The position numbers were made by a program, and so were the translations under genes. This document shows positions 11,021-19,912 of a stretch of 64,000 nt of DNA, piece by piece (the stretch's first letter is position 1; each line of letters starts with the position of its first letter). The DNA lies in assembly GCF_904846625.1 (NCBI RefSeq), contig NZ_CAJHBL010000002.1, forward strand, positions 1 through 64,000, in the 5' to 3' direction. This stretch comes from Psychrobacter sp. JCM 18900. GTDB taxonomy: Bacteria > Pseudomonadota > Gammaproteobacteria > Pseudomonadales > Moraxellaceae. The notes beneath the pieces are model-generated. The model saw only the letters and a program-made list of their open reading frames with translations. It made no database searches and was not told where the DNA came from.

Positions 11021-12457
11021 TTAGCTTTTTTCTTTTATCACACGTGTGACATCCGCCGCGCTGACATCGCTGTTGGGTAAACCACCAAAGGTGACTCGTA
11101 CGTAGTTAGTAATGCTAGCGATTTGTGCAGGGCTTAAATCTTCTGAGAAGCCAGGCATCTTTGGTGCGGTATTAAATGCGCCTTCTGCACCGAACGCAAT
11201 CACACTGATAAGTGCATCAGGTTTTACGCGGCGAATACTACTGAGGCCAACGATGGATGCATAGCGTGCATCGGGCTGGGCGTAACCATCGACCCCATGA
11301 CAACTGGCGCAATGGATGAGATATAAATCTTTTGGCGAATTGCTATTATTTACATAGTGCGAACTGACCATACTATCTACACTAGTAACCGTCTCAGATT
11401 TTGCCTGTGCCAAATAGTTTTTTTGCTCCAGTAAGTTATAAGTAATGGAGTTGCTGACTGGCTGCGGCAGGCGAGACACATTGACTGGTATCAGATAATC
11501 ATCGGTCTTAATGGCTGGGACGACTTTTAAGTAGTCAGCCATCGCGATCAGGTCTTCATCAGTGAGATAACGCGTACTGTGCGCCACGGCTTCTGCCATC
11601 GGGCCGCCCGCATAAGCGCGCTTATCAAGCGTGCCTGTACGCAGGTAAGTTACGATATCCATTTCGTTCCAAAGGCCGATACCCGTATCGTTGTCAGGCG
11701 TGATATTTGGTGCAAACCATTTACCAAGTGGTGCGCCGGATAAATAGCGGTCTTTATCGAGGCCTTGAGTTAAGTTGCGCGGTGTATGACAAGTGCCGCA
11801 GTGCTCTAAGTTATTGACCAAATATTCACCGCGCTGCTGAGTTTCAGTTAGCCCTGAACGATTTTCAGTAGAGGGCACATTGATGACATTCCATGCCAGC
11901 ATCAAGCTACGAATATTTAACGGGAAAGGCAAATGAGTGGTTTTTTCAGGTGGTTTGTCTACGATAGGAACGGTCTGAAAATAGGCGAACAAGGCGCTGA
12001 TATCCTCATCTGTCATGCTATGATAAGACGGATAAGGCATCGCAGGATAAAGCTGATGATTGGGTGCACGACCTTTTTGCAACGCCTTTTTGAAATCGGA
12101 TTCGGTATAGTTGCCGATACCATAGCGCGTCGATGGTGTGATATTGGTCGAATAGATATTGCCAATGGGTGTCTCAATCGGTACGCCGCCACTATAGTCA
12201 TCACGGTGGCAAGCCATACAGTCAGCGGTACGCGCCACGTAAGCCCCGCGGTTGGCAAGCGCACTATTAGCAGGGCTGACATTTGGCAGGGTTATTCGAC
12301 TGGGCAAAGTGTCTATTGGCAGGCTGACCGTACCTGCCATCACGACGGTAGACACTAAGCTGAATCCCAATGTCAGTGTTATTATCGAAGAAAATGACAA
12401 TGCTGGCATGATTGCAGACAATGGTTTCGTAATGCTTTTATAATACCGATGAATCAT
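11021..12457 (-). CDS. Triheme c-type cytochrome, dehydrogenase-subunit type
   Basis: About 478 residues from the ATG at 12457, which has an AAGGA 8 bp upstream; an ATG at 12490 without such a site would add 11 residues. A signal peptide-like hydrophobic segment (SIITLTLGFSLVSTVVMAG) comes first. Three heme-binding motifs follow: CMACH (about residue 80), CGTCH (about 220) and CASCH (about 383), each with downstream cytochrome c domain features. This architecture matches the membrane-associated cytochrome subunits of alcohol, gluconate and sorbitol dehydrogenases, which pass electrons from a periplasmic dehydrogenase to quinone or an oxidase. No such sugar or alcohol dehydrogenase is next to it; the neighbour 81 bp downstream is the Tat-exported flavin amine oxidase, its likely partner. 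Confidence 0.9.
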   Translation of the reverse strand: MIHRYYKSITKPLSAIMPALSFSSIITLTLGFSLVSTVVMAGTVSLPIDTLPSRITLPNVSPANSALANRGAYVARTADCMACHRDDYSGGVPIETPIGNIYSTNITPSTRYGIGNYTESDFKKALQKGRAPNHQLYPAMPYPSYHSMTDEDISALFAYFQTVPIVDKPPEKTTHLPFPLNIRSLMLAWNVINVPSTENRSGLTETQQRGEYLVNNLEHCGTCHTPRNLTQGLDKDRYLSGAPLGKWFAPNITPDNDTGIGLWNEMDIVTYLRTGTLDKRAYAGGPMAEAVAHSTRYLTDEDLIAMADYLKVVPAIKTDDYLIPVNVSRLPQPVSNSITYNLLEQKNYLAQAKSETVTSVDSMVSSHYVNNSNSPKDLYLIHCASCHGVDGYAQPDARYASIVGLSSIRRVKPDALISVIAFGAEGAFNTAPKMPGFSEDLSPAQIASITNYVRVTFGGLPNSDVSAADVTRVIKEKS

Positions 12458-12530
12458 GTCTAATTCCTTTTTAAGCTTTCTGCAAATCACTACCAGTATC
12501 CATTCAGACAGTGGCGAAACATTAAAAATA

Positions 12531-13145
12531 CTACTGTCTGGCGGCTTCGACCTTGATACTTAAGTCAAGGTTTTTGGTCAGTCCGAACCAAGCGAATTTA
12601 TTGATATTCCATTTTGTGCGATTAATCGTAGCAGTGAACTCGCCACCGCAAACATCCTTTCTGATGCTCGTGTTTAGATAACAATCAAACTTAGTTGCGG
12701 TTAGGCTAATTGGGTGGGTCTCGCCATGCAGGGTCAGTTGTCCATCTACCCGAGTGACCTGCGGGCTTTTTTTATCTTAATTGAAATGCCATTTTGTCGA
12801 TTCAAACTGCGCTGAAGGAAACCTCTGCATATCAAAAAACTCAGGCCCCGTTAGACTATTATTAAAAGAAGGGTTGCCCGTATTTAGGGAGTTTATCGGT
12901 ATGATCAGTGAGATGTCGCCTGTTCTTCGGTTTGGATCGTATTGCAATTGACCTTTGATATTATAAAAGCCACCAGTCGTGGCTGAACTCTTAAAGCGTT
13001 CGATAGCAAATCGAATATGAGTGTTGGCAGGATTAATAGCGTAACTAGCAGCTTGACTGCTATTTGCAGTGCCTACGAATAATAATGGAATGGTCAAAAA
13101 AGAATAGATATGCGATGATTCTGGCCTAGTAGACAACAAGCGCAT
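12531..13145 (-). pseudogene. YceI-family periplasmic protein, interrupted by one in-frame TAA
   Basis: Residues 1-122 have a signal peptide and the start of a YceI beta-barrel (YAINPANTHIRFAIERF, FNNSLTGPEFFDMQRFP, QFESTKWHF). The frame stops at TAA (12777-12779). Reading on without any shift gives 81 more residues that complete the family fold: VDGQLTLHGETHPISLTAT, then CYLNTSIRKDVCGGEFTATI and NRTKWNINKFAWFGLTKN, ending at TAG (12531-12533). The restored length, about 204 codons, fits the family (about 190). A single-base change in one codon explains everything, so this is a recent nonsense mutation, a sequencing error, or much less likely readthrough. YceI proteins are lipocalin-like isoprenoid binders, often encoded near cytochromes. 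Confidence 0.85.
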
Positions 13146-13338
13146 AGCTACATTCCTTTATCGACTATTGATATAGAAGAGCTTATTTACAAGCGCTATC
13201 CTTGCGTTTGCTTAACAATAAGCCAGTGATTGTTTATTATTTATACAGGGTTTTTCAAATACTTAGTAGTGCTATTTTAGTAAAGAGATAACGAACAACT
13301 CTGTCATGCCCGAACGTCAATTCCAAGTATGGATGCTA

Positions 13339-13407
13339 AGTACTGATACCTAATTATTGAAGCTGAGTACTTATGCAACAGTACTGATGCATAATTATTG
13401 AACCTAA
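13339..13407. repeat. Imperfect direct repeat, two copies, ~41 bp period
   Basis: AGTACTGATACCTAATTATT (from 13339) recurs as AGTACTGATGCATAATTATT (from 13380), each followed by GAA and a CTGAGTAC or CTAAGTGC-like continuation. It lies in the gap between yceI and the PAP2 gene. No function is evident. Confidence 0.55.
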
Positions 13408-13416
13408 GTGCTGACT

Positions 13417-14241
13417 TTAAGTGTTAGAGTGCTCAATGCTAGACAAGCTAAGACCAGTATGTCTTTTATCGTCGTTGGTGCTGTGTGCTTTATTTTTAAT
13501 CAATTGTTTGAAAAATAGGGCTGCGAGCGCACAGGCTATGGTTAATGACAGCAGCATTGAGACCAAAGTATGGCTAAAGAAATGATCACCAAACAGCATC
13601 TTATACAGTCCCATTGTCCAGCCCAAAACGGTTATTGATATGACTATCTGGTAGCGGTATTTTCTTAATGTCGGTAAAAAAGCCAGTCCATATAAGGAAA
13701 ACCCTGCGCTGGCGTGAGCTGCTGGGAAGCATCTGGCAGGTGTTGCTGCTACGATGTTTTGCCATAGGTTGAGGTAGGGCAAATCCCCATTAAAAATAAC
13801 CAAGTCATTTGGGCAGCTAACATGGGTGACGCCTTTGAGCGTGGCAATGGTAGCAGGTACAATCGCTAATATAATCAGTAGGTAGCCAATCTCGCGCATA
13901 GGTAAAGGAAGCAGAAATTTATCAAGCTTACTATGGTTGAGCTTACTGTGATTTAGCTTATGGCAGTTTAGGGCATTAGCATTAAGCCTTGACTGTCTAT
14001 ACTTGATGATTAAAACCGCTATGAGGTAGATAGCCAATAGAATCAATAATGCTTTGGGCAAATCATAAAAGATAAATGCGTAAGGCTGCGCGCCTTTTTC
14101 GAGTAGCCAGTGTCCATTGTTATAAAAAAGCTCACTGATGCGTACATCTAACTGACTATGCTCAAAAATTAAGGTGGCCATGATGGTCACGCACAGTAGT
14201 TTTAGCCAGTCCCAAGTCATTGCGTTGTTTTCTGAAGTCAT
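13417..14241 (-). CDS. PAP2-family membrane phosphatase
   Basis: About 274 residues with five or six hydrophobic segments. The phosphatase motifs are FPAAHAS (conserved motif 2) and GDHFFSHTLVS (motif 3 with its His), as in type 2 phosphatidic acid phosphatases and lipid A phosphatases. The start chosen, ATG at 14241, has AGGTG 5 bp upstream; the frame could extend to 14352 but has no ribosome site there. It follows dgkA and probably shares its transcript, which begins behind a PmrA-like box. In this setting it likely removes phosphate from undecaprenyl diphosphate, phosphatidic acid or lipid A; the exact substrate is unknown. A pap2 gene also follows mcr-1, and Moraxella species are known sources of MCR-type enzymes. 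Confidence 0.85.
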   Translation of the reverse strand: MTSENNAMTWDWLKLLCVTIMATLIFEHSQLDVRISELFYNNGHWLLEKGAQPYAFIFYDLPKALLILLAIYLIAVLIIKYRQSRLNANALNCHKLNHSKLNHSKLDKFLLPLPMREIGYLLIILAIVPATIATLKGVTHVSCPNDLVIFNGDLPYLNLWQNIVAATPARCFPAAHASAGFSLYGLAFLPTLRKYRYQIVISITVLGWTMGLYKMLFGDHFFSHTLVSMLLSLTIACALAALFFKQLIKNKAHSTNDDKRHTGLSLSSIEHSNT

Positions 14242-14355
14242 GACTACACCTGTTAACATATATGCGATGTTGATGGATTTTAATACGACCTTCGTTTTAT
14301 TATTTAAGATAGTGCTAGCAACGCGTTTCGCTGTTAGACGAATGCTCGCCATGCT

Positions 14356-14829
14356 TTAATAAAATAGAGCAGATAATGCCATTACCCATAAAACCATTAA
14401 CAAACATAAAGACAAAAACTGTGCTGCAGAGCCGACATCTTTTGCGATTTTTGCGAGCGGGTGTTTGGCGGTCGAAGTATGGTCGACACAGGCTTCAACT
14501 CCTGTATTGAGCAGCTCAACAATCAACGACAAAAAAGAAGCGACGACTAGCATCATTTTTATACCAAGCGCAAAAGGCATAACGATGACAGCAGCTAGCA
14601 GTACAAGGTTGAGCCACACGACTTGTCTAAAAGCCGCTTCAAATTTATATGCGGCTTTAAAGCCATCTATAGAGTAACTAGTGGCTTTTATAATGCGAAG
14701 GATTCCCGTTTTACCTTTGGCATGACTTGCAAAGCTATCAGCTGCGAGTGCATTATCATGCGTCGTCTGATTGATAGAACTATGCTCGGCTGATGGGTCT
14801 ACAAGGTTGGTATGAGTAATTTGCTTCAT
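14356..14829 (-). CDS. dgkA: Diacylglycerol kinase DgkA
   Basis: 157 residues. After a polar N-terminal extension of about 45 residues comes the compact three-helix DgkA core: AAYKFEAAFRQVVWLNLVL, then the catalytic-region helix ASFLSLIVELLNTGVEACVD, then a last membrane helix. The E. coli enzyme is about 122 residues, so the extra N-terminus is the odd part. DgkA phosphorylates diacylglycerol to phosphatidate in the inner membrane. Phosphoethanolamine transfer from phosphatidylethanolamine by EptA leaves diacylglycerol, so this gene recycles the by-product of its neighbour. A PmrA-like box lies 57 bp upstream of the start, at the same distance as the one before eptA. Confidence 0.92.
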   Translation of the reverse strand: MKQITHTNLVDPSAEHSSINQTTHDNALAADSFASHAKGKTGILRIIKATSYSIDGFKAAYKFEAAFRQVVWLNLVLLAAVIVMPFALGIKMMLVVASFLSLIVELLNTGVEACVDHTSTAKHPLAKIAKDVGSAAQFLSLCLLMVLWVMALSALFY

Positions 14830-14885
14830 AGGGCATTCTTAATGGTCTATTAAAATTAAGATAGCCTGAGTATAAGACGGGAGAG

Positions 14886-14902
14886 GTTAAGAAAACGTTA
14901 AG
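14886..14902 (-). promoter_or_regulatory. PmrA-like box upstream of dgkA
   Basis: On the minus strand this reads CTTAAC-GTTTT-CTTAAC, two half-sites with 5-bp spacing, matching the enterobacterial PmrA box (YTTAAK-N5-YTTAAK) in all but the last base of each half. A -10-like TATACT follows 11 nt after the second half-site. The box is 57 bp from the dgkA start. Confidence 0.72.
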
Positions 14903-15007
14903 AGGCTATATAGGAAGGAGAATAAAGCGTAATGGTTGTTTAAGCCTGTCGTTTCCCAATCAGTAATTATGATTGGGAAATGAAGATGTCTTTGGACTAT
15001 CACAAGG

Positions 15008-16348
15008 TTATTTATAATAAATACTAAAGGTGCTACCACCTGAGCGATTGGCTTGGTGAGTGAGCTGCCAGCCCATATGTGACATGATACGCTGGACGAT
15101 ACTGAGTCCTAGACCTGATCCTTCAACCTTATGTTTTGTCTCATGCTCTGACAACAGAATTGTTTGCTCGTCTTTATACTGAGACTCTAATCGCTCAAAC
15201 CGTTCATAGAGTAAAGGCATCATTGCTTCAGGAATACCTAAGCCAGTATCAGTCACCGTGATTTTTTCGTCATCGATAGTAATGGCTACTTCGCCATCAT
15301 CAGTATATTGAAACGCATTTTTTATGAGATTGCCTAGTGCCATTTTTAGGAGTTCGGGGCGTACGTAAGCGCTGTATTCCTGCTCAGCAATTACCTGACA
15401 AGTGACAGACTTATACCGCAGCGAATACTTCAGGCGCTGCATTTCTGCTAAAGCGATATTATTGATAGAGGTTTGCGGTGCGTCTAACTTTTCAGGCGCG
15501 CGCGATAGTAGAAGCAGGGCAGTGATAATCTCAGAAGTTTCTTTGGCAGTAGTGCTAATGCGATTGGTAAATTCATTTAAGTGGCTGTCAGCGTCTAATT
15601 GCGAGGCCAATACCTCGGAAGCCCCCATGATAATAGTCAACGGTGTGCGTAACTCGTGGCTGACATCACCAGTAAACAGTTGCTCGCGCTTGAGGTACTG
15701 TTCTAACTTGTGGTTTTTATCATCGATAGCCCGTGCCAAGACACCAACCTCAGATGGCAAATGTGTTAAATCGCTTAAGTTGTGATGATCGGTCTCGACG
15801 GCCTGCTTTAAGTCCAATAGAGGCTTAATGATTTGTTTGGAAGACAACTGAGAGAAGATAGCGGCGATAAGTAAGCTTAAAATAACGGCTACTTTTAGCG
15901 TATCTGCAAATATGTCTTCTAGGTGCTCAAATATCGCCAAGACTGGATAATTTCCCATCACCATTTCGGTGTTTTCTAGGTAAGTCAAAATATAGGTTTG
16001 ACCGTCTTGGGTGTAGGCAAAAAGATGCAGGTTGGCATGACCTGCTCCAGAGGCTTTATTAACAGTGACAGAGGTCTCTTGCACCGTGTTATTGGCTATC
16101 GCTTGTAAACTAGCAGGTGCTTTGTCATAGCGATAAATCTTGATACCTGGGTCAGCGACATAAATAGGCTGCTCACCATGCTTTTCTTGGCTAAGCTCTA
16201 GCTGCTGCAATAGGCGAGCCTTGACCAAATCTTGCTCTATTCGGCTCTCTGCGTACAAGAAAATACTGACAAAAGCTGCGCACAGTAATAACGCGAATAT
16301 GAAGTAAGACAGTCTGAACTTATTGGCTATCGAGTCTATATTGAACAT
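15008..16348 (-). CDS. Sensor histidine kinase, PmrB/QseC-like
   Basis: About 446 residues. There are two membrane helices (about residues 15-35 and 155-172) around a roughly 115-residue periplasmic sensor region. Then come a HAMP-like linker, the HisKA H-box (GDVSHELRTPLTIIMGAS, His about 231) and the HATPase domain with N-box LGNLIKNAFQYT, DTGLGIPE and the G2 motif GSGLGLSIVQRI. It lies downstream of the response regulator and between eptA and dgkA, matching the eptA-pmrA-pmrB order of Acinetobacter pmrCAB. The frame also allows a TTG start at 16360. Signal sensed: probably cationic peptides, metal ions or pH, inferred from the family only. Confidence 0.88.
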   Translation of the reverse strand: MFNIDSIANKFRLSYFIFALLLCAAFVSIFLYAESRIEQDLVKARLLQQLELSQEKHGEQPIYVADPGIKIYRYDKAPASLQAIANNTVQETSVTVNKASGAGHANLHLFAYTQDGQTYILTYLENTEMVMGNYPVLAIFEHLEDIFADTLKVAVILSLLIAAIFSQLSSKQIIKPLLDLKQAVETDHHNLSDLTHLPSEVGVLARAIDDKNHKLEQYLKREQLFTGDVSHELRTPLTIIMGASEVLASQLDADSHLNEFTNRISTTAKETSEIITALLLLSRAPEKLDAPQTSINNIALAEMQRLKYSLRYKSVTCQVIAEQEYSAYVRPELLKMALGNLIKNAFQYTDDGEVAITIDDEKITVTDTGLGIPEAMMPLLYERFERLESQYKDEQTILLSEHETKHKVEGSGLGLSIVQRIMSHMGWQLTHQANRSGGSTFSIYYK

Positions 16349-16487
16349 GGCATGGGACAACCTAATAGAAGAAGGCGATATATAGCTGGGCGATATATAA
16401 CAGAGCGATAAATACGATACGGTCAGTCAGTTAGTAAGTCACATGAGGTTTATTTAATTCATGCTGCAATCACAACTACGCGCTTGC

Positions 16488-17171
16488 TCATTTGTTAGGG
16501 TCAACAACTTGGTAGCCCACGCCAGGTACGGTGACTATCATGGGTGTGTCAAATGGCTTATCAACCTGTGCGCGCACGCTATGCATATGGGTGCGCAGTG
16601 CATCACTACTGGGTATGTCTAGCCCCCACACTTTTTCTTCAATTTCAGCTTTACTGACGACTCTAGGCGCTGTACTCATTAGGATGTGCAATATTTTAAA
16701 GCCAGTGGGGGTAAGCTTCAGTGATTGTCCATCGCGTATAATAGTATGCTCACTATTGTTTAAGGACAACGCTCCGACGGCAATACTGTGGGCAAAATGA
16801 TCGTCCTCGGTGCGACGTATGAGCGCTTTGATACGGCATTCCAGCTCAACCAGCGAAAATGGCTTGACCAAATAATCATCAGCGCCGCTATCAAACCCAG
16901 CCACTTTATCCAAGATTGTATCGCGAGCCGTGAGCATTAGCACAGGCGTTTTGTCATGCAGCTCTTCTCTGAGTTTTTTGCACAGCTGCGTGCCATCCAT
17001 ACCTGGCAGCATCACATCTAGCAATATCACATCATAACGATTGTTTGAGGCGAGTGTTAGCCCGCTATAGCCGTTGTGCGCGTTGTCCAACTCAAACCCT
17101 TTTGGCTCAAAAAAAGCATAAATATTGGCCACGATATCGGGGTTGTCTTCAATAACGAGTATCTTGTACAT
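16488..17171 (-). CDS. OmpR/PhoB-family response regulator, PmrA-like
   Basis: 227 residues. The receiver domain has the acidic pair (ED, residues 8-9), the phosphoacceptor Asp52 in VILLDVMLPGMDG and the conserved Lys in DYLVKPFS. A winged-helix DNA-binding domain follows (SLKLTPTGFKILHILMS, then a recognition helix ending HMHSVRAQVDKPF). It is encoded just upstream of its kinase, about 140 bp apart, and downstream of eptA. Two PmrA-like direct repeats in the locus are its likely targets. I call it PmrA-like from context and domain type; ColR/QseB-type regulators are equally close by sequence motif alone. Confidence 0.88.
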   Translation of the reverse strand: MYKILVIEDNPDIVANIYAFFEPKGFELDNAHNGYSGLTLASNNRYDVILLDVMLPGMDGTQLCKKLREELHDKTPVLMLTARDTILDKVAGFDSGADDYLVKPFSLVELECRIKALIRRTEDDHFAHSIAVGALSLNNSEHTIIRDGQSLKLTPTGFKILHILMSTAPRVVSKAEIEEKVWGLDIPSSDALRTHMHSVRAQVDKPFDTPMIVTVPGVGYQVVDPNK

Positions 17172-17277
17172 GATGCTGACCTAAAAAATAGTGGTTACCT
17201 AAAAGAACTGAACGATATAAAACGAATGTAGTGAGCTACTTTTAACAAATTATTTGAATTAAATTATTTTTAGCCAC

Positions 17278-18996
17278 TCAACTAGAATGACCCAATTTAA
17301 AAAAAGTTGCTGCACCTTTGACTTCATCGGTCGTAATACCAAAAAAGCTAAGCAATGTCGGGGTAATAAAATCGTGCGACACGGGCTGATTGACCATACT
17401 AGAAAGACTTTCAGTATCGATACTATTACTATTGGGCGACCAAATTATCGTAGGCACGTGTTTTTGGGTATCGGGTGCGAACTTATAGGGCAAGCCGTGC
17501 AAGTAGATATTATTTTCACCCAAACTCTCCCCATGATCACTAATATATACCATTACCACATCATAATCTTGCTCATAAGGCTTTAACGTATCAATCACAT
17601 TATTCAAAAAGTAATCGGTATAACGAATCGCATTATCGTAGCCATTTATCACAGACTGAGCATCACATTTAGACAGCTCATTGGTCATGCAGACAGGGTT
17701 ATACGTTTCAAACGTTTTAGGATAGCGCTGATAATAGGCGGGGCCATGATTGCCCATTTGATGCAGCAGAATAAGTGTGTCTTTTGGCATATTTTTCTGT
17801 GAGCTGCCTGACTTTACAAGTTCATCAAACCCATCAAGCATACCGATATCTCGGCATTCAACATCGCAGTTGGGGTTTGTGTCAGCTGTTTTGTAGTCTT
17901 CAAAAGTAACACGATCCGCCACGCCTTTTGAGCTAGAGTTATTGTCCCGCCAAATGACATTGACCCCTTGCTTGCTTAGCGTATCTAGTACGTTTTCATT
18001 ATACTTGGCGGTATCGATATCGTAGTCTGTTCGATTTGCATAGCTAAACATGCAAGGTACGGAGTAGGCCGTAGAGGTTCCGCAGGAGACGGCATCTTTA
18101 AAGCTATAAAGGTCTGACTGCTTTGAGAGCAGCGGTGTGGTGTTGCGTGTATAACCGTTCAAGCCGAAGTGATCTGCGCGAGCCGTTTCCCCAACCACAA
18201 ACACCATTAGTTTTGGTTTGCCGCTGCCACTCACACTATTAGCAGGTGCCACGCGTTTCGCATCTGTCGCATGCAGCGTCAAAGTATCAGGACGGCGTAG
18301 CTCATCGACATAGCTTTCACCAAGTTTGATCGTAGAGTAAATAGGCGTGATTGGGTTGGCATAAGAACGGACTTGTTTATGCTGACGGAAGAAACTGGCG
18401 TATTGATCACCAAATGGCAAAATACAAACGACGATTAGCGCTATCGACAGTATCAAGGTGACTGTTTTTTGTAGAATACTGCGTTGCCAAGTAAAGCGTT
18501 TTAAACGAATTTTGCTAATGATAAATGCTGGCAACACGCCCAGTAGCAGCACACGAATGACCATGCTGGGGGCAAACAATCCCATCGCCTCTGCTTGATC
18601 GGTCTCCAGACTGTTAATCAACATGTTGGTATCAAATATCGTTCCATAGGCGCTAGTAAAATAACCACAGATGGCAGCGATAATCAGCAACGTAGCTAGT
18701 ACGGGTTTGGCAATTGGGCGATAGCACAGCAGCTGTAATACCAGCCACATCAGTCCAAATAACAAGCCAATAATAGACAGGATAAATCCGACGTTTTTGC
18801 TAAATGGATAGACAGCCAGCACCTGCTCAAAGAACGCAATATTTGCAGTCACTACCAAATATAAAGCCACGATAATAATAAGATAACTGAGACTTATCTC
18901 ACGATCATAGAGCTTACTAAGGTAGCTGGTCTTTGTATTGGCGTTGGGTGCGTTGATTTTTAGCACATTGGTCTTGATGACTTGAGGTATGGACAT
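17278..18996 (-). CDS. eptA: Lipid A phosphoethanolamine transferase EptA/PmrC
   Basis: About 572 residues. There are five N-terminal membrane helices with the family motif region YGTIFDTNMLINSLETDQAE, then a periplasmic sulfatase-fold domain with the nucleophile Thr in VVGETARADHFGLNGY (about residue 271) and the zinc-binding SDHGESLGEN...HGLPY. The enzyme moves phosphoethanolamine from phosphatidylethanolamine to lipid A, lowering surface charge and polymyxin binding. The ATG at 18996 is preferred over 19041 because GAGAAG lies about 8 bp upstream and a PmrA-like box then sits 58 bp upstream, the same distance as at dgkA. Relatives include chromosomal eptA of Acinetobacter and the MCR enzymes; which subgroup this belongs to needs a tree. 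Confidence 0.93.
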   Translation of the reverse strand: MSIPQVIKTNVLKINAPNANTKTSYLSKLYDREISLSYLIIIVALYLVVTANIAFFEQVLAVYPFSKNVGFILSIIGLLFGLMWLVLQLLCYRPIAKPVLATLLIIAAICGYFTSAYGTIFDTNMLINSLETDQAEAMGLFAPSMVIRVLLLGVLPAFIISKIRLKRFTWQRSILQKTVTLILSIALIVVCILPFGDQYASFFRQHKQVRSYANPITPIYSTIKLGESYVDELRRPDTLTLHATDAKRVAPANSVSGSGKPKLMVFVVGETARADHFGLNGYTRNTTPLLSKQSDLYSFKDAVSCGTSTAYSVPCMFSYANRTDYDIDTAKYNENVLDTLSKQGVNVIWRDNNSSSKGVADRVTFEDYKTADTNPNCDVECRDIGMLDGFDELVKSGSSQKNMPKDTLILLHQMGNHGPAYYQRYPKTFETYNPVCMTNELSKCDAQSVINGYDNAIRYTDYFLNNVIDTLKPYEQDYDVVMVYISDHGESLGENNIYLHGLPYKFAPDTQKHVPTIIWSPNSNSIDTESLSSMVNQPVSHDFITPTLLSFFGITTDEVKGAATFFKLGHSS

Positions 18997-19053
18997 ACAG
19001 ATACTTCTCAACAGATGGTAGGAAACGTCATTCCTTACCATAGCAAGTGGTCT

Positions 19054-19070
19054 GTTAAGAAGATGTTAAG
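19054..19070 (-). promoter_or_regulatory. PmrA-like box upstream of eptA
   Basis: On the minus strand this reads CTTAAC-ATCTT-CTTAAC, identical in both half-sites and spacing to the box before dgkA. A -10-like TATGGT lies 11 nt after the second half-site, again matching dgkA. Confidence 0.75.
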
Positions 19071-19137
19071 GCAATTGATGCTAACTATCATAAGTTAGAT
19101 GTTGTATGAATTGTTGAGACGGCTTTATATATTCAAG

Positions 19138-19827
19138 TCAGGCAGGATTCATCATTGCCATCAACTGGGGTTTGTCCTTTATAGTGATAAAACCATAGTG
19201 CATATCGATAAGATGCTGCTTTTGCCACGATTGGATGATTTTATTGATGGTTTGTCTAGTAGTGCCAAGCATAAAGCCAAGCTCTTCTTGCGATAAGCGC
19301 AGATCTATTTTGATATCGTCTCCTATTTGCTGTCCATAAGTGTCAATCAGCCCAATCAGCATGCTAGCCAGTCGCGCTGAGGTATTGAGTGAGGTAGCAT
19401 CGTCAATCCAATCAAATGCTCGTCGGATTCGCTCGCAGGTTATAAGCGCGAGGTGCTTGTATAAAATCGGATGCAACTGCGCTGTTTGAATCACCAGATT
19501 TCTAGGAATTGAGATTAGCGTTACTTTGTTAATCGTCCACGCATCATGGGTGCGAGGATTGTCATCTATGATAGATATCTCACCAAACCACTCGCCACTA
19601 GATAGATGCGCCAGTGTCATAGCATGGCCACTAGCGCTCACATTACAGACTCTAATTGTACCCGACATGACAAAGTGTAGTGCCGCATCATCGTTGTCAC
19701 CGATGGCATGAATCATTTGGCCTTTTTGGTATACCTTTAGCACCGCATCGCCTGCCAATAGCGGCTGCACAATGGCTGGTAATTGACTAAACCATGGGTC
19801 GTTATTTAAATAATGATTGATATTCAT
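19138..19827 (-). CDS. Crp/Fnr-family transcriptional regulator
   Basis: About 229 residues from the ATG at 19827; the frame extends to 19914 but this start fits the family length. The N-terminal cyclic-nucleotide-binding-like beta roll has FVMSGTIRVCN and SSGEWFGEISIID. The C-terminal winged helix carries LRLSQEELGFMLGTTRQTIN, the Crp-type recognition helix. No cysteine cluster for an Fe-S centre is evident, so it is not a classical Fnr. It is divergent from the class II aldolase gene, with a short shared promoter region, which suggests it controls that gene and the hydrolase behind it. The effector is unknown. Confidence 0.87.
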   Translation of the reverse strand: MNINHYLNNDPWFSQLPAIVQPLLAGDAVLKVYQKGQMIHAIGDNDDAALHFVMSGTIRVCNVSASGHAMTLAHLSSGEWFGEISIIDDNPRTHDAWTINKVTLISIPRNLVIQTAQLHPILYKHLALITCERIRRAFDWIDDATSLNTSARLASMLIGLIDTYGQQIGDDIKIDLRLSQEELGFMLGTTRQTINKIIQSWQKQHLIDMHYGFITIKDKPQLMAMMNPA

Positions 19828-19912
19828 AAGTGTAATGTTTTTGACAGATTTGGTTTTATGAAATGGTGTAAAGTAATCATTCAGGATATCTAACACAGTA
19901 AAGGAATACACC

